In this document: positions 40,754 through 50,818 of the stretch, piece after piece | Layout of the letters: the number at the start of each line of letters is the position of its first letter | Position numbering within the stretch: position 1 is the stretch's first letter | NCBI GenBank assembly: GCA_902632555.1 | Contig: CACPCZ010000003.1 | Location: 53,532-117,531 of the forward strand | Origin: an uncultured SAR86 cluster bacterium | GTDB taxonomy: Bacteria > Pseudomonadota > Gammaproteobacteria > Magnimaribacterales > D2472 | DNA: 64,000 bases | Direction of reading: 5' to 3' | The notes under the pieces: generated by a model | Databases searched by the model: none | What the model saw: the letters and a program-made list of their open reading frames with translations, nothing else | What the model was told of the DNA's origin: nothing | Translations under genes and position numbers: made by a program

Positions 40754-42962
40754 TAGATTCTTTAAATAACAAATCACTTATTTCTTCTGTCAAAAATGGA
40801 GCAAATGGATGCAAAACATGAAGTATCTCTTTCAAAAGTGGTCTTAAATTTCTTGTTTCGCCTGATTTTTTGCACCTTTCAATATACACATCACAGAATT
40901 TATTCCAAAAAAATTCGTATATTTCATTAACTGCAAAGTCTAATCTGTAGTCGTTAATATTTTTTTCTATTTGTTTCTTTGTCTTAATGAATTCTTCAAA
41001 AATCCACTTGTCATCATCATTCTTAGATTTAAACGATTCTCTTTCGCTTGGATAACCGTCAATAAATCTAGCCGCATTCCATACCTTATTACAAAAGTTT
41101 CGGTATCCTTTCAAGCGGCCAAATTCAAAGCTTATATCTTTTGTATGAGTAGCCATTGAAAAAAATGACATTCTTAAAGCATCCGTTCCATATGATTCAA
41201 TACCTTTTGGAAATTGATTTCTAGTTTTTTTCTCAATTTTTTGAGCAATACTTTCTTGCATTAAGTTTGTAGTTCTTTTTTGGACGAGCTCGTCTTGAGT
41301 AATTCCATAAACTAAATCTAAAGGATCAATAATATTACCTTTCGATTTTGACATTTTTTGTCCATTTTCATCTCGTATTAAACCAGTAACATATACATCC
41401 TTGAAAGGTATTTGATTTGTAAATTCAAGACTCATCATCATCATTCTTGCAACCCAAAAAAATATTATGTCAAAACCAGTTACAAGCAATGATGTTGGAA
41501 AGTGTTTTTTAAAATCAATTGTTTCTTCAGGCCAGCCCAAAGAAGAAAATGGCCATAAGCTTGAAGAGAACCATGTGTCTAAAACATCTTCATCTTGAGT
41601 CAGCTTTCTATCATCAAGATTGTAATATTCTCTAATATCAGATTCATTTTTACCAACATAAACATTTTTATCTTCGTCATACCATGCGGGAATTCTATGG
41701 CCCCACCAAATTTGTCTACTTATGCACCAATCCTCAATATTATTCATCCAATTAAAATATGTTTTTATCCAATTTTCTGGATGAAATTTAATATCACCTT
41801 TTTTAACAGCTTCATTTGCTTTTTTTGCCATTTCAGCTGTTTTCACATACCACTGATGGCTAAGCTTTGGCTCAATTACAATATTTGATCTTTCACCTCT
41901 CGGGATACTTACATGATGTTTTTCTTCCTTTTCAAGAAGATCTAGTTCTTTTAAATTTTCTAGAACTAATTTTCTTACTTTAAATCTATCAAGGTTTCTA
42001 AAAGGTTCCGGAACGTTGTCATTTGTCCATGCATCTTCATTAAATATATTTATGGGTTCAAACTTACTCAAGTCATCTGATACAAATACCTTTCCATTGG
42101 TTTCATGCAACGAATGCTTTTTACCTATCTCATAATCATTAAAGTCATGTCCAGGAGTAATCTTTAAGCAACCTGTTCCAAAAGCCATATCAACGTATTC
42201 TTCTGCAATGATTGGAATTTTTCTTCCAACAAATGGAAGAATTGCATTTTTACCAATAATTTCTTTGTATCTTTTATCATCAGGATTAACTGCGATGGCC
42301 ATATCTCCAAACATCGTCTCTGGTCTTGTAGTTGCAACTATTAAGTGATCTTTACTATCTTCAATTTGGTATTTAATGTGCCACAAAAATCCTTCTTTCT
42401 CTTGTCTAACCACCTCAAGATCTGAAACAGCAGTTTTTAGAGAGGGGTCCCAATTAACTAATCTATAGCCTCTATAAATTTTATTCTTTCTATATAATTC
42501 AACAAATGCTTTTAGGACAGCCTCAGAACAACCTTTATCAAGTGTAAATCTGTATTTATTCCAATCTACAGTACATCCAAGTCTTTTAATTTGATTGGTA
42601 ATATTTTTCTCTGAATGGTCTTTCCATTTCCATACTTCATCAAGAAACTTTTCTCGCCCAAGATCTGACCTTGAGATATTCTTTTTGGATAAATTGTTTT
42701 CTACAACCATTTGTGTAGCAATGCCTGCATGATCGCTTCCAACCTGCCAGTAAGAATCTTTTCCTTTCATATGATGGTATCTGGTATAAAAATCCATAAT
42801 TGCATACTGAAAACTATGACCCATATGAAGGGTTCCAGTAACATTAGGAGGAGGTATTACCTGTGAAAAAGATTCTTTAGAATTAGAATTTGAAACTTTT
42901 CTACTAGACCAAATTTTTACCCACTTTTCCTCAATTTCAACAGGGTGATACTGCTTATCCAT
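40743..42962 (-). CDS. valS: valyl-tRNA synthetase, C-terminally truncated relative to homologues
   Basis: PPPNVTGTLHMGHSFQ (HIGH), GQKMSKSKGN (KMSKS), complete catalytic and editing regions; ends at FAPFLTEEISDLLFKESIIE after 739 aa. Confidence 0.96.
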   Translation of the reverse strand: MDKQYHPVEIEEKWVKIWSSRKVSNSNSKESFSQVIPPPNVTGTLHMGHSFQYAIMDFYTRYHHMKGKDSYWQVGSDHAGIATQMVVENNLSKKNISRSDLGREKFLDEVWKWKDHSEKNITNQIKRLGCTVDWNKYRFTLDKGCSEAVLKAFVELYRKNKIYRGYRLVNWDPSLKTAVSDLEVVRQEKEGFLWHIKYQIEDSKDHLIVATTRPETMFGDMAIAVNPDDKRYKEIIGKNAILPFVGRKIPIIAEEYVDMAFGTGCLKITPGHDFNDYEIGKKHSLHETNGKVFVSDDLSKFEPINIFNEDAWTNDNVPEPFRNLDRFKVRKLVLENLKELDLLEKEEKHHVSIPRGERSNIVIEPKLSHQWYVKTAEMAKKANEAVKKGDIKFHPENWIKTYFNWMNNIEDWCISRQIWWGHRIPAWYDEDKNVYVGKNESDIREYYNLDDRKLTQDEDVLDTWFSSSLWPFSSLGWPEETIDFKKHFPTSLLVTGFDIIFFWVARMMMMSLEFTNQIPFKDVYVTGLIRDENGQKMSKSKGNIIDPLDLVYGITQDELVQKRTTNLMQESIAQKIEKKTRNQFPKGIESYGTDALRMSFFSMATHTKDISFEFGRLKGYRNFCNKVWNAARFIDGYPSERESFKSKNDDDKWIFEEFIKTKKQIEKNINDYRLDFAVNEIYEFFWNKFCDVYIERCKKSGETRNLRPLLKEILHVLHPFAPFLTEEISDLLFKESIIE

Positions 42963-42976
42963 ATGATTTTAAATAT

Positions 42977-44494
42977 CTATTTTAATCTTTTACTCAGCAA
43001 AAGCTCGCTTATTAATGGAACTGGTCTCCCAGTTCCTGCTTTAACTGGCGTGCTGTATGAAGCAGTCGCCGCAATGTCTATGTGCGCCCATTTATATTCA
43101 TTAGTGAATTTAGACAAAAATGCAGCTGCATGAATAGTTCCTGCTTCTCTTCCTCCACCAATATTAGCCAAATCTGCATATTTTGTTTTAGTGCACGACT
43201 GATGTTCATCCCATAAAGGCAATTGCCATGCTCTATCACCAGATTCCTCTCCAGATTCTATAATCATATCTGCTAAATTTTGATCATTTGCCATAACGCC
43301 ACTAGCATGTCTTCCAAGTGCGATAACAACGGCACCTGTGAGGGTGGCCATATCAATTACGTATGATGGTTTGTACTTTCCTACATATGTTAAACAGTCA
43401 GCAAGAATAAGTCTGCCCTCAGCATCAGTATTCAGTATCTCAATAGTTTGTCCTGACATTGACGTAACAACATCACCAGGTTTTGTTGCTTTAGAAGAGC
43501 ACATGTTCTCAGCACAACCCATTACCCCAACAACATTTACATTTGCATTAAGCCTAGCAAGCATAGACATTACTCCAAAGACTGTTGCTGCACCACACAT
43601 ATCCCATTTCATTTCATCCATTCCTGGACTTGGTTTAATAGATACACCACCAGTATCAAAAGTTACTCCTTTGCCAACTAAAGCAATTGGTTTTTCAGAG
43701 GACTTACCTCCTTTATATTCTATGACCATCATTCTTGCTGGCTCTTCACTTCCTCGAGAAACACTGAGAAATGATCCCATACCCATTTTCTGCATTTGAC
43801 TTTCATTAAAAGATTTAACTTTTAACTTTGGAAAATCTTTTGTCATAGCCTTAACTTTTCTTTCTATGATTTTAGGTGTGCAGTGATTAGCAGGTAAATC
43901 TCCAAGATATTTTGCAGTATTTACTCCCTCACCAATTGCATATCCTTTCTTTGCTGCTTGCTTTGCGTTATTTAACTCAGATTTGGAAAGTCCTGAAACA
44001 AGAACATTAAGTTTTTTAACACTTGGTTTTTTTGCAGTTTTATTAACTGTTTCTGAGAAGATATATACACTTGACTCAATAGTTTTTGTAACCATTTCAA
44101 TAAGCCACATTTCATTTTTTCCTTTTGGCGTTATATTTCCAGGCATTACAGAAATATCTTTTGCTTTAAGTTGATTACCCTTATGCGCAATAGATTGATA
44201 CATACTTAACCATTTATGAGTAGGTTGGTTTGGATCTTTACCATTAACTAAAAGAATATTTGATGCATTGATGCCGCTAAGTTTCGGAATTAGAACCGAA
44301 CTACCATCATCTTTAAGATGTGTTTGTATTGTTTTAGAAATATAATTTTTTGAAATTTTATTAAGGTCTTTAAAAGATTTATTGCTCTTTGTATTGTTGT
44401 TTATAACCAAAACTAAAAGGTCAGTCTTTAGCGAAGCAAGCCCAGAAGTTGATACATCTTTTAAAGATACGTTATTTAAAACTTTATATGCCAT
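42977..44494 (-). CDS. pepA: leucyl aminopeptidase
   Basis: VGKGVTFDTGGVSIKPSPGMDEMKWDMCGAA, NTDAEGRLILAD. Confidence 0.97.
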   Translation of the reverse strand: MAYKVLNNVSLKDVSTSGLASLKTDLLVLVINNNTKSNKSFKDLNKISKNYISKTIQTHLKDDGSSVLIPKLSGINASNILLVNGKDPNQPTHKWLSMYQSIAHKGNQLKAKDISVMPGNITPKGKNEMWLIEMVTKTIESSVYIFSETVNKTAKKPSVKKLNVLVSGLSKSELNNAKQAAKKGYAIGEGVNTAKYLGDLPANHCTPKIIERKVKAMTKDFPKLKVKSFNESQMQKMGMGSFLSVSRGSEEPARMMVIEYKGGKSSEKPIALVGKGVTFDTGGVSIKPSPGMDEMKWDMCGAATVFGVMSMLARLNANVNVVGVMGCAENMCSSKATKPGDVVTSMSGQTIEILNTDAEGRLILADCLTYVGKYKPSYVIDMATLTGAVVIALGRHASGVMANDQNLADMIIESGEESGDRAWQLPLWDEHQSCTKTKYADLANIGGGREAGTIHAAAFLSKFTNEYKWAHIDIAATASYSTPVKAGTGRPVPLISELLLSKRLK

Positions 44495-44509
44495 TTAAGT
44501 TCTCCTGTA

Positions 44510-45700
44510 ATGGTATTTACTGATAAGATAAATATTGTAATGCATGATACTTCACAAGGCATATATAAAAAAAATATTCTTTCAAAAAGCTTGAATGTTG
44601 AAGTTTTTAAAACCACAACTGGAATATTATTGATTTTCTTTCTTTTGGTTGTTGGATCTAGGTTTGTGGGATATTTTGAGCAAGCTTCTGAGGGTTTAAT
44701 AGATCCAAATATAATATTTAGAGTAGTTCTTCTAAGGTTTCCAGACTTTATAACTTTATTGTTGCCATTCTCTTTTTTCCTTGGAATTATTCTCACAATA
44801 AGTAGGCTTTATGCTGAGAGTGAAATTTATGGATATTTTTCTGTCGGCTTATCTAAAATTGATATGATTAAGTTTCTATTGCCTCAATCTCTTGTTTTCT
44901 TTTTCATAACTCTAGCTTTGAGCTTATATATTGCACCCTATACAAAAGATCTTTCCAAGGAGCTTATTTCCATAGATACATTTGAAGAAAAATTTAAATC
45001 TATTAAACCAAAGAAATTGACAACATTTGCTCGAAGCGATGGCTTCATTTACATTCAAGCCAAGGAAGATACCGCTTTTTTGGATGTAACATCATTAATG
45101 TCCAATGAAGAATCTTCCATGCTCATAGTAGCTGAGAGTATGAATTTTCAGGATAAAGGTTTGACATTGGATCTAGAGTTCAATAACGGAAGTTTTCATG
45201 AGGGTGTTTTAGGCAATGAGGCTAAAATTATCTCAAACTTTAATAAATTGAAAATTCCCTTAGACAAGGGTACAGAAACACAAAAAAACTCATCATTAAC
45301 AAAATTATTTGATTACTCCTTAAGTTCATCTAAGTCAGAAATATTATGGAATGTATCAATTCCATTAACCATATTTGTTCTACTAGTATTAGGAGTGACT
45401 TTATCTAAGGTTGAGCCAAGGCAGGGAAGATATTCAGTGATGTTGCCTGCTCTGGCTTTTTATGTTTTTTATTTGAGCTTACTTATTTTATCCAGAGACT
45501 TTTCAGAAAGTAATACCGCAAGCTCTCATTATTACTTTGGTCTAATACACGCAACTTTTCTACTAATTGGACTATTTAGCTTATTGAGATCCAGTACTAG
45601 TTTCTTTAACAACATATTGAGTTTTAACCAAATTAATCTTTCTTCAAAAATTATTCTAGCAACTATAAGCATTATTATTTTTTTATGGATGGTTAGCTAA
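44510..45700 (+). CDS. lptF: LPS export permease LptF
   Basis: YjgP/YjgQ family, GRFSxxxP-like GRYSVMLPALAFYVFY; divergent from pepA; N-terminal start uncertain. Confidence 0.92.
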   Translation: MVFTDKINIVMHDTSQGIYKKNILSKSLNVEVFKTTTGILLIFFLLVVGSRFVGYFEQASEGLIDPNIIFRVVLLRFPDFITLLLPFSFFLGIILTISRLYAESEIYGYFSVGLSKIDMIKFLLPQSLVFFFITLALSLYIAPYTKDLSKELISIDTFEEKFKSIKPKKLTTFARSDGFIYIQAKEDTAFLDVTSLMSNEESSMLIVAESMNFQDKGLTLDLEFNNGSFHEGVLGNEAKIISNFNKLKIPLDKGTETQKNSSLTKLFDYSLSSSKSEILWNVSIPLTIFVLLVLGVTLSKVEPRQGRYSVMLPALAFYVFYLSLLILSRDFSESNTASSHYYFGLIHATFLLIGLFSLLRSSTSFFNNILSFNQINLSSKIILATISIIIFLWMVS

Positions 45701-46707
45701 TGAAAATTTTTTATATCTATTTAATTAAAAGATCTTTCTTATTTTCATTATTTATACTGTTAGTTTTTGGAGTCTTGGATTCAGTTTTTAGACTTCTTTC
45801 AGAATTAGAAAACATTTCTGACTCATATGATTTTTTAAATATCATTAATTTTATTTTTGCTTCAATGCCTCATAATATTATTAGTTTCGTTGAGGGTGCA
45901 TGTTTATTGGGCGTAATGATCTCACTTGGTGTTTCACATAAAGAAGGAAACCTTAATGTTCTTCGATCAGCTGGTTCTTCGCCCTTTAAAATAGTTGTTT
46001 TAAGTTCGGCAGGGGCACTTTTATTAGTTATTCCTCTATTAGTGCTTGATGATATTTCGTTTAGGCATATTTATTTGGATTCGCAGATAGATAAAAATGT
46101 TCTTTTAGAAAAAAATGTTAATAAAGACGATATAAAATGGGTTAAATATAAAAATTCATTTTTGAGTTATAACAATATAATCAATAACAAGGTTTTCAAT
46201 CCACGACTCATTAAGATTGTTAAAAAAGATCAAATCGTCTCAATCAAATCATCTGTTGCTGAAATTAGAGACAACAATTTAATTTTTGACAACAATAAAT
46301 CAGAGTATTTTGAGCTACCAATTCACGCAAAGATCTCATATCAAAATATAGATCATGAGGGCATCTCAAAGATAGCCTTATATAGATCTTATTTCGCAAG
46401 TAGCAGCATTAAAGAGGACATCTTGTTTAAAGCTCATTTAGATAAAGTGTTTTTCAAAACTATATTTCTACCATTCTCCATATTTATTTTAATAACATAT
46501 TTTGGATCACTTATTTTTACTTCTTTACGAGACTCAAATTTAGGTATAAGAATTACAGTTGCAGTTTTTGGAGCATTTATTTATAAATTATTGCAAGATT
46601 TATCAATTGGAATTTTTATTTCTTATAATTTACCAGTACTTTTTGGTGTTGTTTTGCCTGCCATGATACTTGCTTTACTAAGCCTTAATGCTTACAGGAA
46701 GATTTAG
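45700..46707 (+). CDS. lptG: LPS export permease LptG
   Basis: YjgP/YjgQ family, paired with lptF; LLGVMISLGVSHKEGNLNVLRSAG. Confidence 0.92.
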   Translation: MKIFYIYLIKRSFLFSLFILLVFGVLDSVFRLLSELENISDSYDFLNIINFIFASMPHNIISFVEGACLLGVMISLGVSHKEGNLNVLRSAGSSPFKIVVLSSAGALLLVIPLLVLDDISFRHIYLDSQIDKNVLLEKNVNKDDIKWVKYKNSFLSYNNIINNKVFNPRLIKIVKKDQIVSIKSSVAEIRDNNLIFDNNKSEYFELPIHAKISYQNIDHEGISKIALYRSYFASSSIKEDILFKAHLDKVFFKTIFLPFSIFILITYFGSLIFTSLRDSNLGIRITVAVFGAFIYKLLQDLSIGIFISYNLPVLFGVVLPAMILALLSLNAYRKI

Positions 46708-47114
46708 ATTTTTTTATAGCTTGTTCCAGACATATAATCACTCAGTGAGAGATTGCCTTTTGAAAAATACATATAAATAAGAGGAACTCCAAAAAGAAAA
46801 AAAGTTAAAGTATTAAAAAAGTACCTTATTGAAATTTGAGATATTGAAATTTTTTGGTTATTTAAACTATAAATCTCAAATTTCCAAACAGCCATACCAA
46901 GTGTTTTACCTCCGTGTGTCCAAAAGTAACCATAGAATATCCACGTACTAATAAAGACAATAATTGGACCGATCCATTTAATTTCAATGACGCCACCATT
47001 TATCCAGACTGCTAGAGAACCAACTGCAAACCAAACTCCCAACAATAAAAACAAATCGTATATGGCTGCAGCTATTCGCTTTAGAGGAAAAACAATATAT
47101 GATTTATTGGACAT
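46704..47114 (-). CDS. RDD family membrane protein
   Basis: KRIAAAIYDLFLLLGVWFAVGSLA, FWTHGGKTLGMAVWKFEI; start set at ATG 47114. Confidence 0.85.
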   Translation of the reverse strand: MSNKSYIVFPLKRIAAAIYDLFLLLGVWFAVGSLAVWINGGVIEIKWIGPIIVFISTWIFYGYFWTHGGKTLGMAVWKFEIYSLNNQKISISQISIRYFFNTLTFFLFGVPLIYMYFSKGNLSLSDYMSGTSYKKI

Positions 47115-47153
47115 TTTGGTATAGTACAAGATTATTAAAAAAAATAAATTACT

Positions 47154-48647
47154 ATGAATACAGATAAAGGTTTCTTTGGTCATCCTATTGGTCTCCGTAC
47201 ATTATTTCTTACCGAGATGTGGGAAAGGATGTCTTACTATGGAATGAGGGCTCTGCTCGTTCTATATATGACTGGTTCAATTACAGGTTTTAACCCTGGT
47301 ATGGGAATGTCAGCAATTGATGCTAATGCTATTTATGGAATATATGTAGGTTTTGTATATTTTATGGTGGTTCCTGGTGGTTGGATTGCAGATAATATTC
47401 TTGGTCATCAGAAAGCTGTTCTTATTGGAGCGGTAATTATCGCACTTGGCCATTTCACCTTAGCTATTCCATTTGAACAAACCTTCTTTTTAGGATTAAT
47501 TTTAGTAGTTTTAGGTACAGGACTTCTTAAGGGAAATATATCAACCATTGTTGGAAAATTATATTCTGATAATGATCCAAGAAGAGATTCAGGCTACACA
47601 ATCTTTTATATGTCAATAAACATCGGATCAACACTTGGTTTTTTAATATGTGCCTGGCTAGGTGAAAAAATTGGATGGCACTACGGTTTTGGTGCTGCAG
47701 GAATTGGTATGGCATTTGGAGTATATCAATTTATAAATTATAAGCATTTGCTTGGTGATGCTGGAGAAAAACCAAATGATATGGAAGACTCCAAAAGAAA
47801 CAAATTAATTCAATGGACAAAAAATAGTCTTGTTTTGATGTTTATTGTGATTGTCCTTGGATTATTTGGAATTGTTTCTATTGACCCAAGAACTTTTGCC
47901 GAAAATTTTGCTTATTTCTTGACTATTGTCGCAGGAGCATACTTTTTATATTTATATTTTATGGCTGGATTAAATAGTAATGAGAAAAAGAATTTATTGC
48001 TGCTATTTGTTCTTTTTGTGGGAGCAGCTGCCTTCTGGTCTGGATTTGATCAATCTGCTAGTTCTCTTAGTATTTTTGCAAGAGATTTTACTGATTTGTC
48101 AGTGGGCGGATACATTATTCCAATTGGATGGCTTCAATTTGCCAATCCAATTTTTGTAGTTACTTTTGCTCCAATATTTGCAGGAATTTGGGCCAATCTA
48201 GCTAGAAGAAATATGGATCCATCACTGCCAATTAAGTTTGCAATTGGTTTGTTTTTTATGGCGATCAGCTTCATGGTAATGGTTTTTGCAGTTGGTCTTG
48301 CTATGGAATCTGCTCCAGTGGGGATGCAATGGCTACTAATAACATACCTTCTTCAGACATGGGGTGAGCTTGCTTTATCTCCAATTGGTTTATCTGCATT
48401 TTCAAAATATTCACCAAAAAGGTACATGGGTCAAATGTTTGGGTTATGGTTCTTAGCATCTGCAATAGGTGGTGTTTTAGCAGGGTTGCTTGGAGGTGAT
48501 GCAACTGCTGATGGACTAGACTCCGTTCAACCTATATTTACTTTTATGATTCAGTATTATCTCGTTATAGGTATTATTTTAGTTGGTCTTTCATTTTTAT
48601 TTAAAAATAAGGAAAAAAATAATCTTGAACAGGCAAATTTGAATTAA
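47154..48647 (+). CDS. POT family peptide:H+ symporter
   Basis: GHPIGLRTLFLTEMWERMSYYGMRALLVLYM, GTGLLKGNISTIVGKLY, DSGYTIFYMSINIGS. Confidence 0.95.
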   Translation: MNTDKGFFGHPIGLRTLFLTEMWERMSYYGMRALLVLYMTGSITGFNPGMGMSAIDANAIYGIYVGFVYFMVVPGGWIADNILGHQKAVLIGAVIIALGHFTLAIPFEQTFFLGLILVVLGTGLLKGNISTIVGKLYSDNDPRRDSGYTIFYMSINIGSTLGFLICAWLGEKIGWHYGFGAAGIGMAFGVYQFINYKHLLGDAGEKPNDMEDSKRNKLIQWTKNSLVLMFIVIVLGLFGIVSIDPRTFAENFAYFLTIVAGAYFLYLYFMAGLNSNEKKNLLLLFVLFVGAAAFWSGFDQSASSLSIFARDFTDLSVGGYIIPIGWLQFANPIFVVTFAPIFAGIWANLARRNMDPSLPIKFAIGLFFMAISFMVMVFAVGLAMESAPVGMQWLLITYLLQTWGELALSPIGLSAFSKYSPKRYMGQMFGLWFLASAIGGVLAGLLGGDATADGLDSVQPIFTFMIQYYLVIGIILVGLSFLFKNKEKNNLEQANLN

Positions 48648-48651
48648 AAAT

Positions 48652-48777
48652 TTGAAAAATAAAAAAAAGAAAGATCCTGTTAAAAAAAATATGGATAAAT
48701 TTCATAAACCCAAAACTCATAAAGATAAAACAAAGTATGATAGAAAGAAAAAGATTAAAGGCTTTGATTCAGATTGA
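48652..48777 (+). CDS. putative Lys-rich micro-ORF, 41 codons (LKNKKKKDPVKKNMDKFHKPKTHKDKTKYDRKKKIKGFDSD)
   Basis: Open frame from TTG 48652 (or ATG 48691) to TGA; absent from the ORF track because of length; occupies the gap between POT and dapE and overlaps the dapE 3' end. Confidence 0.4.
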   Translation: MKNKKKKDPVKKNMDKFHKPKTHKDKTKYDRKKKIKGFDSD

Positions 48778-49882
48778 TTAAGACTTTTTTATAAATATCT
48801 TTAAGTATCCAAAGTTCGCTGATTTTAATATGTTCATCAATTTGGTGTATTGATTTATTTACTGGGCCTAGTTCAATAATTTCAGAATTCATTTTTGCCA
48901 CAAAACGACCATCTGATGTCCCGCCTTTTGCATTTAATTCAGGGATATAACCAGTTACATCTTTAACTGCGTTAGAAACTATTTCTTTAAAAAAATTACT
49001 TTCAGTATAGTAGGGTGTCCCATTTAAATCCCAATCTAAATCGTAATTGAGGTTTAAGTCGCCAAGAATTGATTCAAAATCAGACTTTAAACTTGTTTCA
49101 GATGATTCTGGTGAAAATCTGAAATTAAATGTTAGCTTTAACTCTCCAGGAACAACATTATGAGCTCCGGTACCAGAGTTAATATTAGATATTTGAAAAC
49201 TGGTTGGATCGAAAGCATCATTGCCTTTATCCCATTCTTTTTGGCTTAGTTTAGAAATTAAATCTCCTGATAAAAGAATCGGGTTAATAACCTTTTCAGG
49301 ATATGCAACATGACCCTGTTTTCCATGAATTGTTAAATAACCTCCAAGAGAACCTCTTCTTCCAATCCTTGCGCAGTCAGCTACTTTTTTATCAGAGGTT
49401 GGTTCGCCTACAAGACAAAAATCTATAATTTCTTTTTCTTGTATCATTTGTTCAATTATTTTGTCTATAAAACCATCTTTTGAAGTTCCTTCCTCATTTG
49501 AGGTAAGCAAAATAGCTATTTTGAAATTAATTTCACCAGTTGCTTTAATAAACTCTTTTGTTGACTCAATAAAAGCTGCAACAGATGCTTTCATATCAGC
49601 TACTCCTCTACCATATAAAATATCATCTTCAATTGTTGCTGAAAAAGGAGGGTACTTCCATTTTTCTTCAGGCCCGCTTGGAACAACATCTGTATGACCT
49701 AAGAAACAAAATAATTTTTCTCCATCACCATAAGTTGCATAAAGGTTCTCTATATTAAGATAATTAATTCTCTGACAATTAAAATTTATTTTTTTTAACT
49801 CAGTCTCTATCAAATCAAAACAACCCATGTCTTTTGGAGATATAGACTTAATTCTTATTAAATTTTGAAGAAGCTCAATCAT
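48755..49882 (-). CDS. dapE: succinyl-diaminopimelate desuccinylase
   Basis: FLGHTDVVPSGPEEKWKYPPFSATIEDDILYGRGVADMKASVAAF, GGTSDGRF. Confidence 0.97.
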   Translation of the reverse strand: MIELLQNLIRIKSISPKDMGCFDLIETELKKINFNCQRINYLNIENLYATYGDGEKLFCFLGHTDVVPSGPEEKWKYPPFSATIEDDILYGRGVADMKASVAAFIESTKEFIKATGEINFKIAILLTSNEEGTSKDGFIDKIIEQMIQEKEIIDFCLVGEPTSDKKVADCARIGRRGSLGGYLTIHGKQGHVAYPEKVINPILLSGDLISKLSQKEWDKGNDAFDPTSFQISNINSGTGAHNVVPGELKLTFNFRFSPESSETSLKSDFESILGDLNLNYDLDWDLNGTPYYTESNFFKEIVSNAVKDVTGYIPELNAKGGTSDGRFVAKMNSEIIELGPVNKSIHQIDEHIKISELWILKDIYKKVLINLNQSL

Positions 49883-50789
49883 TATTATGAAGCTCTTTGT
49901 TTAGCAAAGACTTTTTCGAGTTTCTTTTAGCAAGAACTTTACCGGACAAAGAATCTCTTAAAAATAACAAGTTTGACTTTCCAGAAATATCCCCGGCCTT
50001 AACAATTTCAAATTTTTTATTATTTTGATCCATTAAATGAATCTTAGTACCGGCAGTTAAATAAAGTCCTGCTTCAACAGTACAATTATCTCCAAGAGAT
50101 ATACCAATACCCGCATTTGCACCTAGTAGGCAATTTTCACCTATAGAAATTTTAGTATCGTTACCACCTGAAAGTGTTCCCATAGTACTTGAGCCACCTC
50201 CAATATCAGAGTTATTTCCAACAACTACTCCTGAAGAAATTCTTCCCTCTATCATTGCTTTTCCTAATGTTCCAGCATTAAAGTTTACAAATCCTTCATG
50301 CATTACAGTAGTACCTTCGCTTAGATATGCTCCTAGCCTTACTCTAGTTGCATCTGCAATTCGAACATTTTTAGGAATAACGTAATCTGTCATGCAAGGA
50401 AATTTGTCAAGAGACCTTATATGAAGATTATTTTTTGTAATTTTAGAATTATGTAAAATTTCATCTATTTCATCAGCAGCAATTGGACCATTATTTGTCC
50501 ATGCTATATTTGGAAGTGCATCAAATAGACCATTTAGGTTTATAGAATTAGGCACAACAAACTTGTTGGACAAAAGTTGTAATTTTAAATAAGCACTAAT
50601 AGGATCACTAACGCCATCATTTAATTCAGATTTTATCCATTCAACCTCTACAACCTCCTGAAGGTGATTTGTTATTTCAGGAACTTTAAAGTTGATAGAC
50701 ATCATTTCGGTTTCAATTATCGGAAAATATACATCTAATATTTTCCCAGATAATGATTTATTTGCTATTCCTCTTGCTTTAAGTTTCAT
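49875..50789 (-). CDS. dapD: 2,3,4,5-tetrahydropyridine-2,6-dicarboxylate N-succinyltransferase
   Basis: ATRVRLGAYLSEGTTVMHEGFVNFNAGTLG, GGGSSTMGTLSGGN hexapeptide fold; dapE-dapD-glnD-map context. Confidence 0.95.
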   Translation of the reverse strand: MKLKARGIANKSLSGKILDVYFPIIETEMMSINFKVPEITNHLQEVVEVEWIKSELNDGVSDPISAYLKLQLLSNKFVVPNSINLNGLFDALPNIAWTNNGPIAADEIDEILHNSKITKNNLHIRSLDKFPCMTDYVIPKNVRIADATRVRLGAYLSEGTTVMHEGFVNFNAGTLGKAMIEGRISSGVVVGNNSDIGGGSSTMGTLSGGNDTKISIGENCLLGANAGIGISLGDNCTVEAGLYLTAGTKIHLMDQNNKKFEIVKAGDISGKSNLLFLRDSLSGKVLAKRNSKKSLLNKELHNND

Positions 50790-50818
50790 AAATAAATTAT
50801 AAATTCAATTTTTGATTA

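Noticed and set aside
43338-43799. Plus-strand 153-aa ORF inside pepA
   Set aside because: Shadow ORF opposite the conserved PepA catalytic domain.
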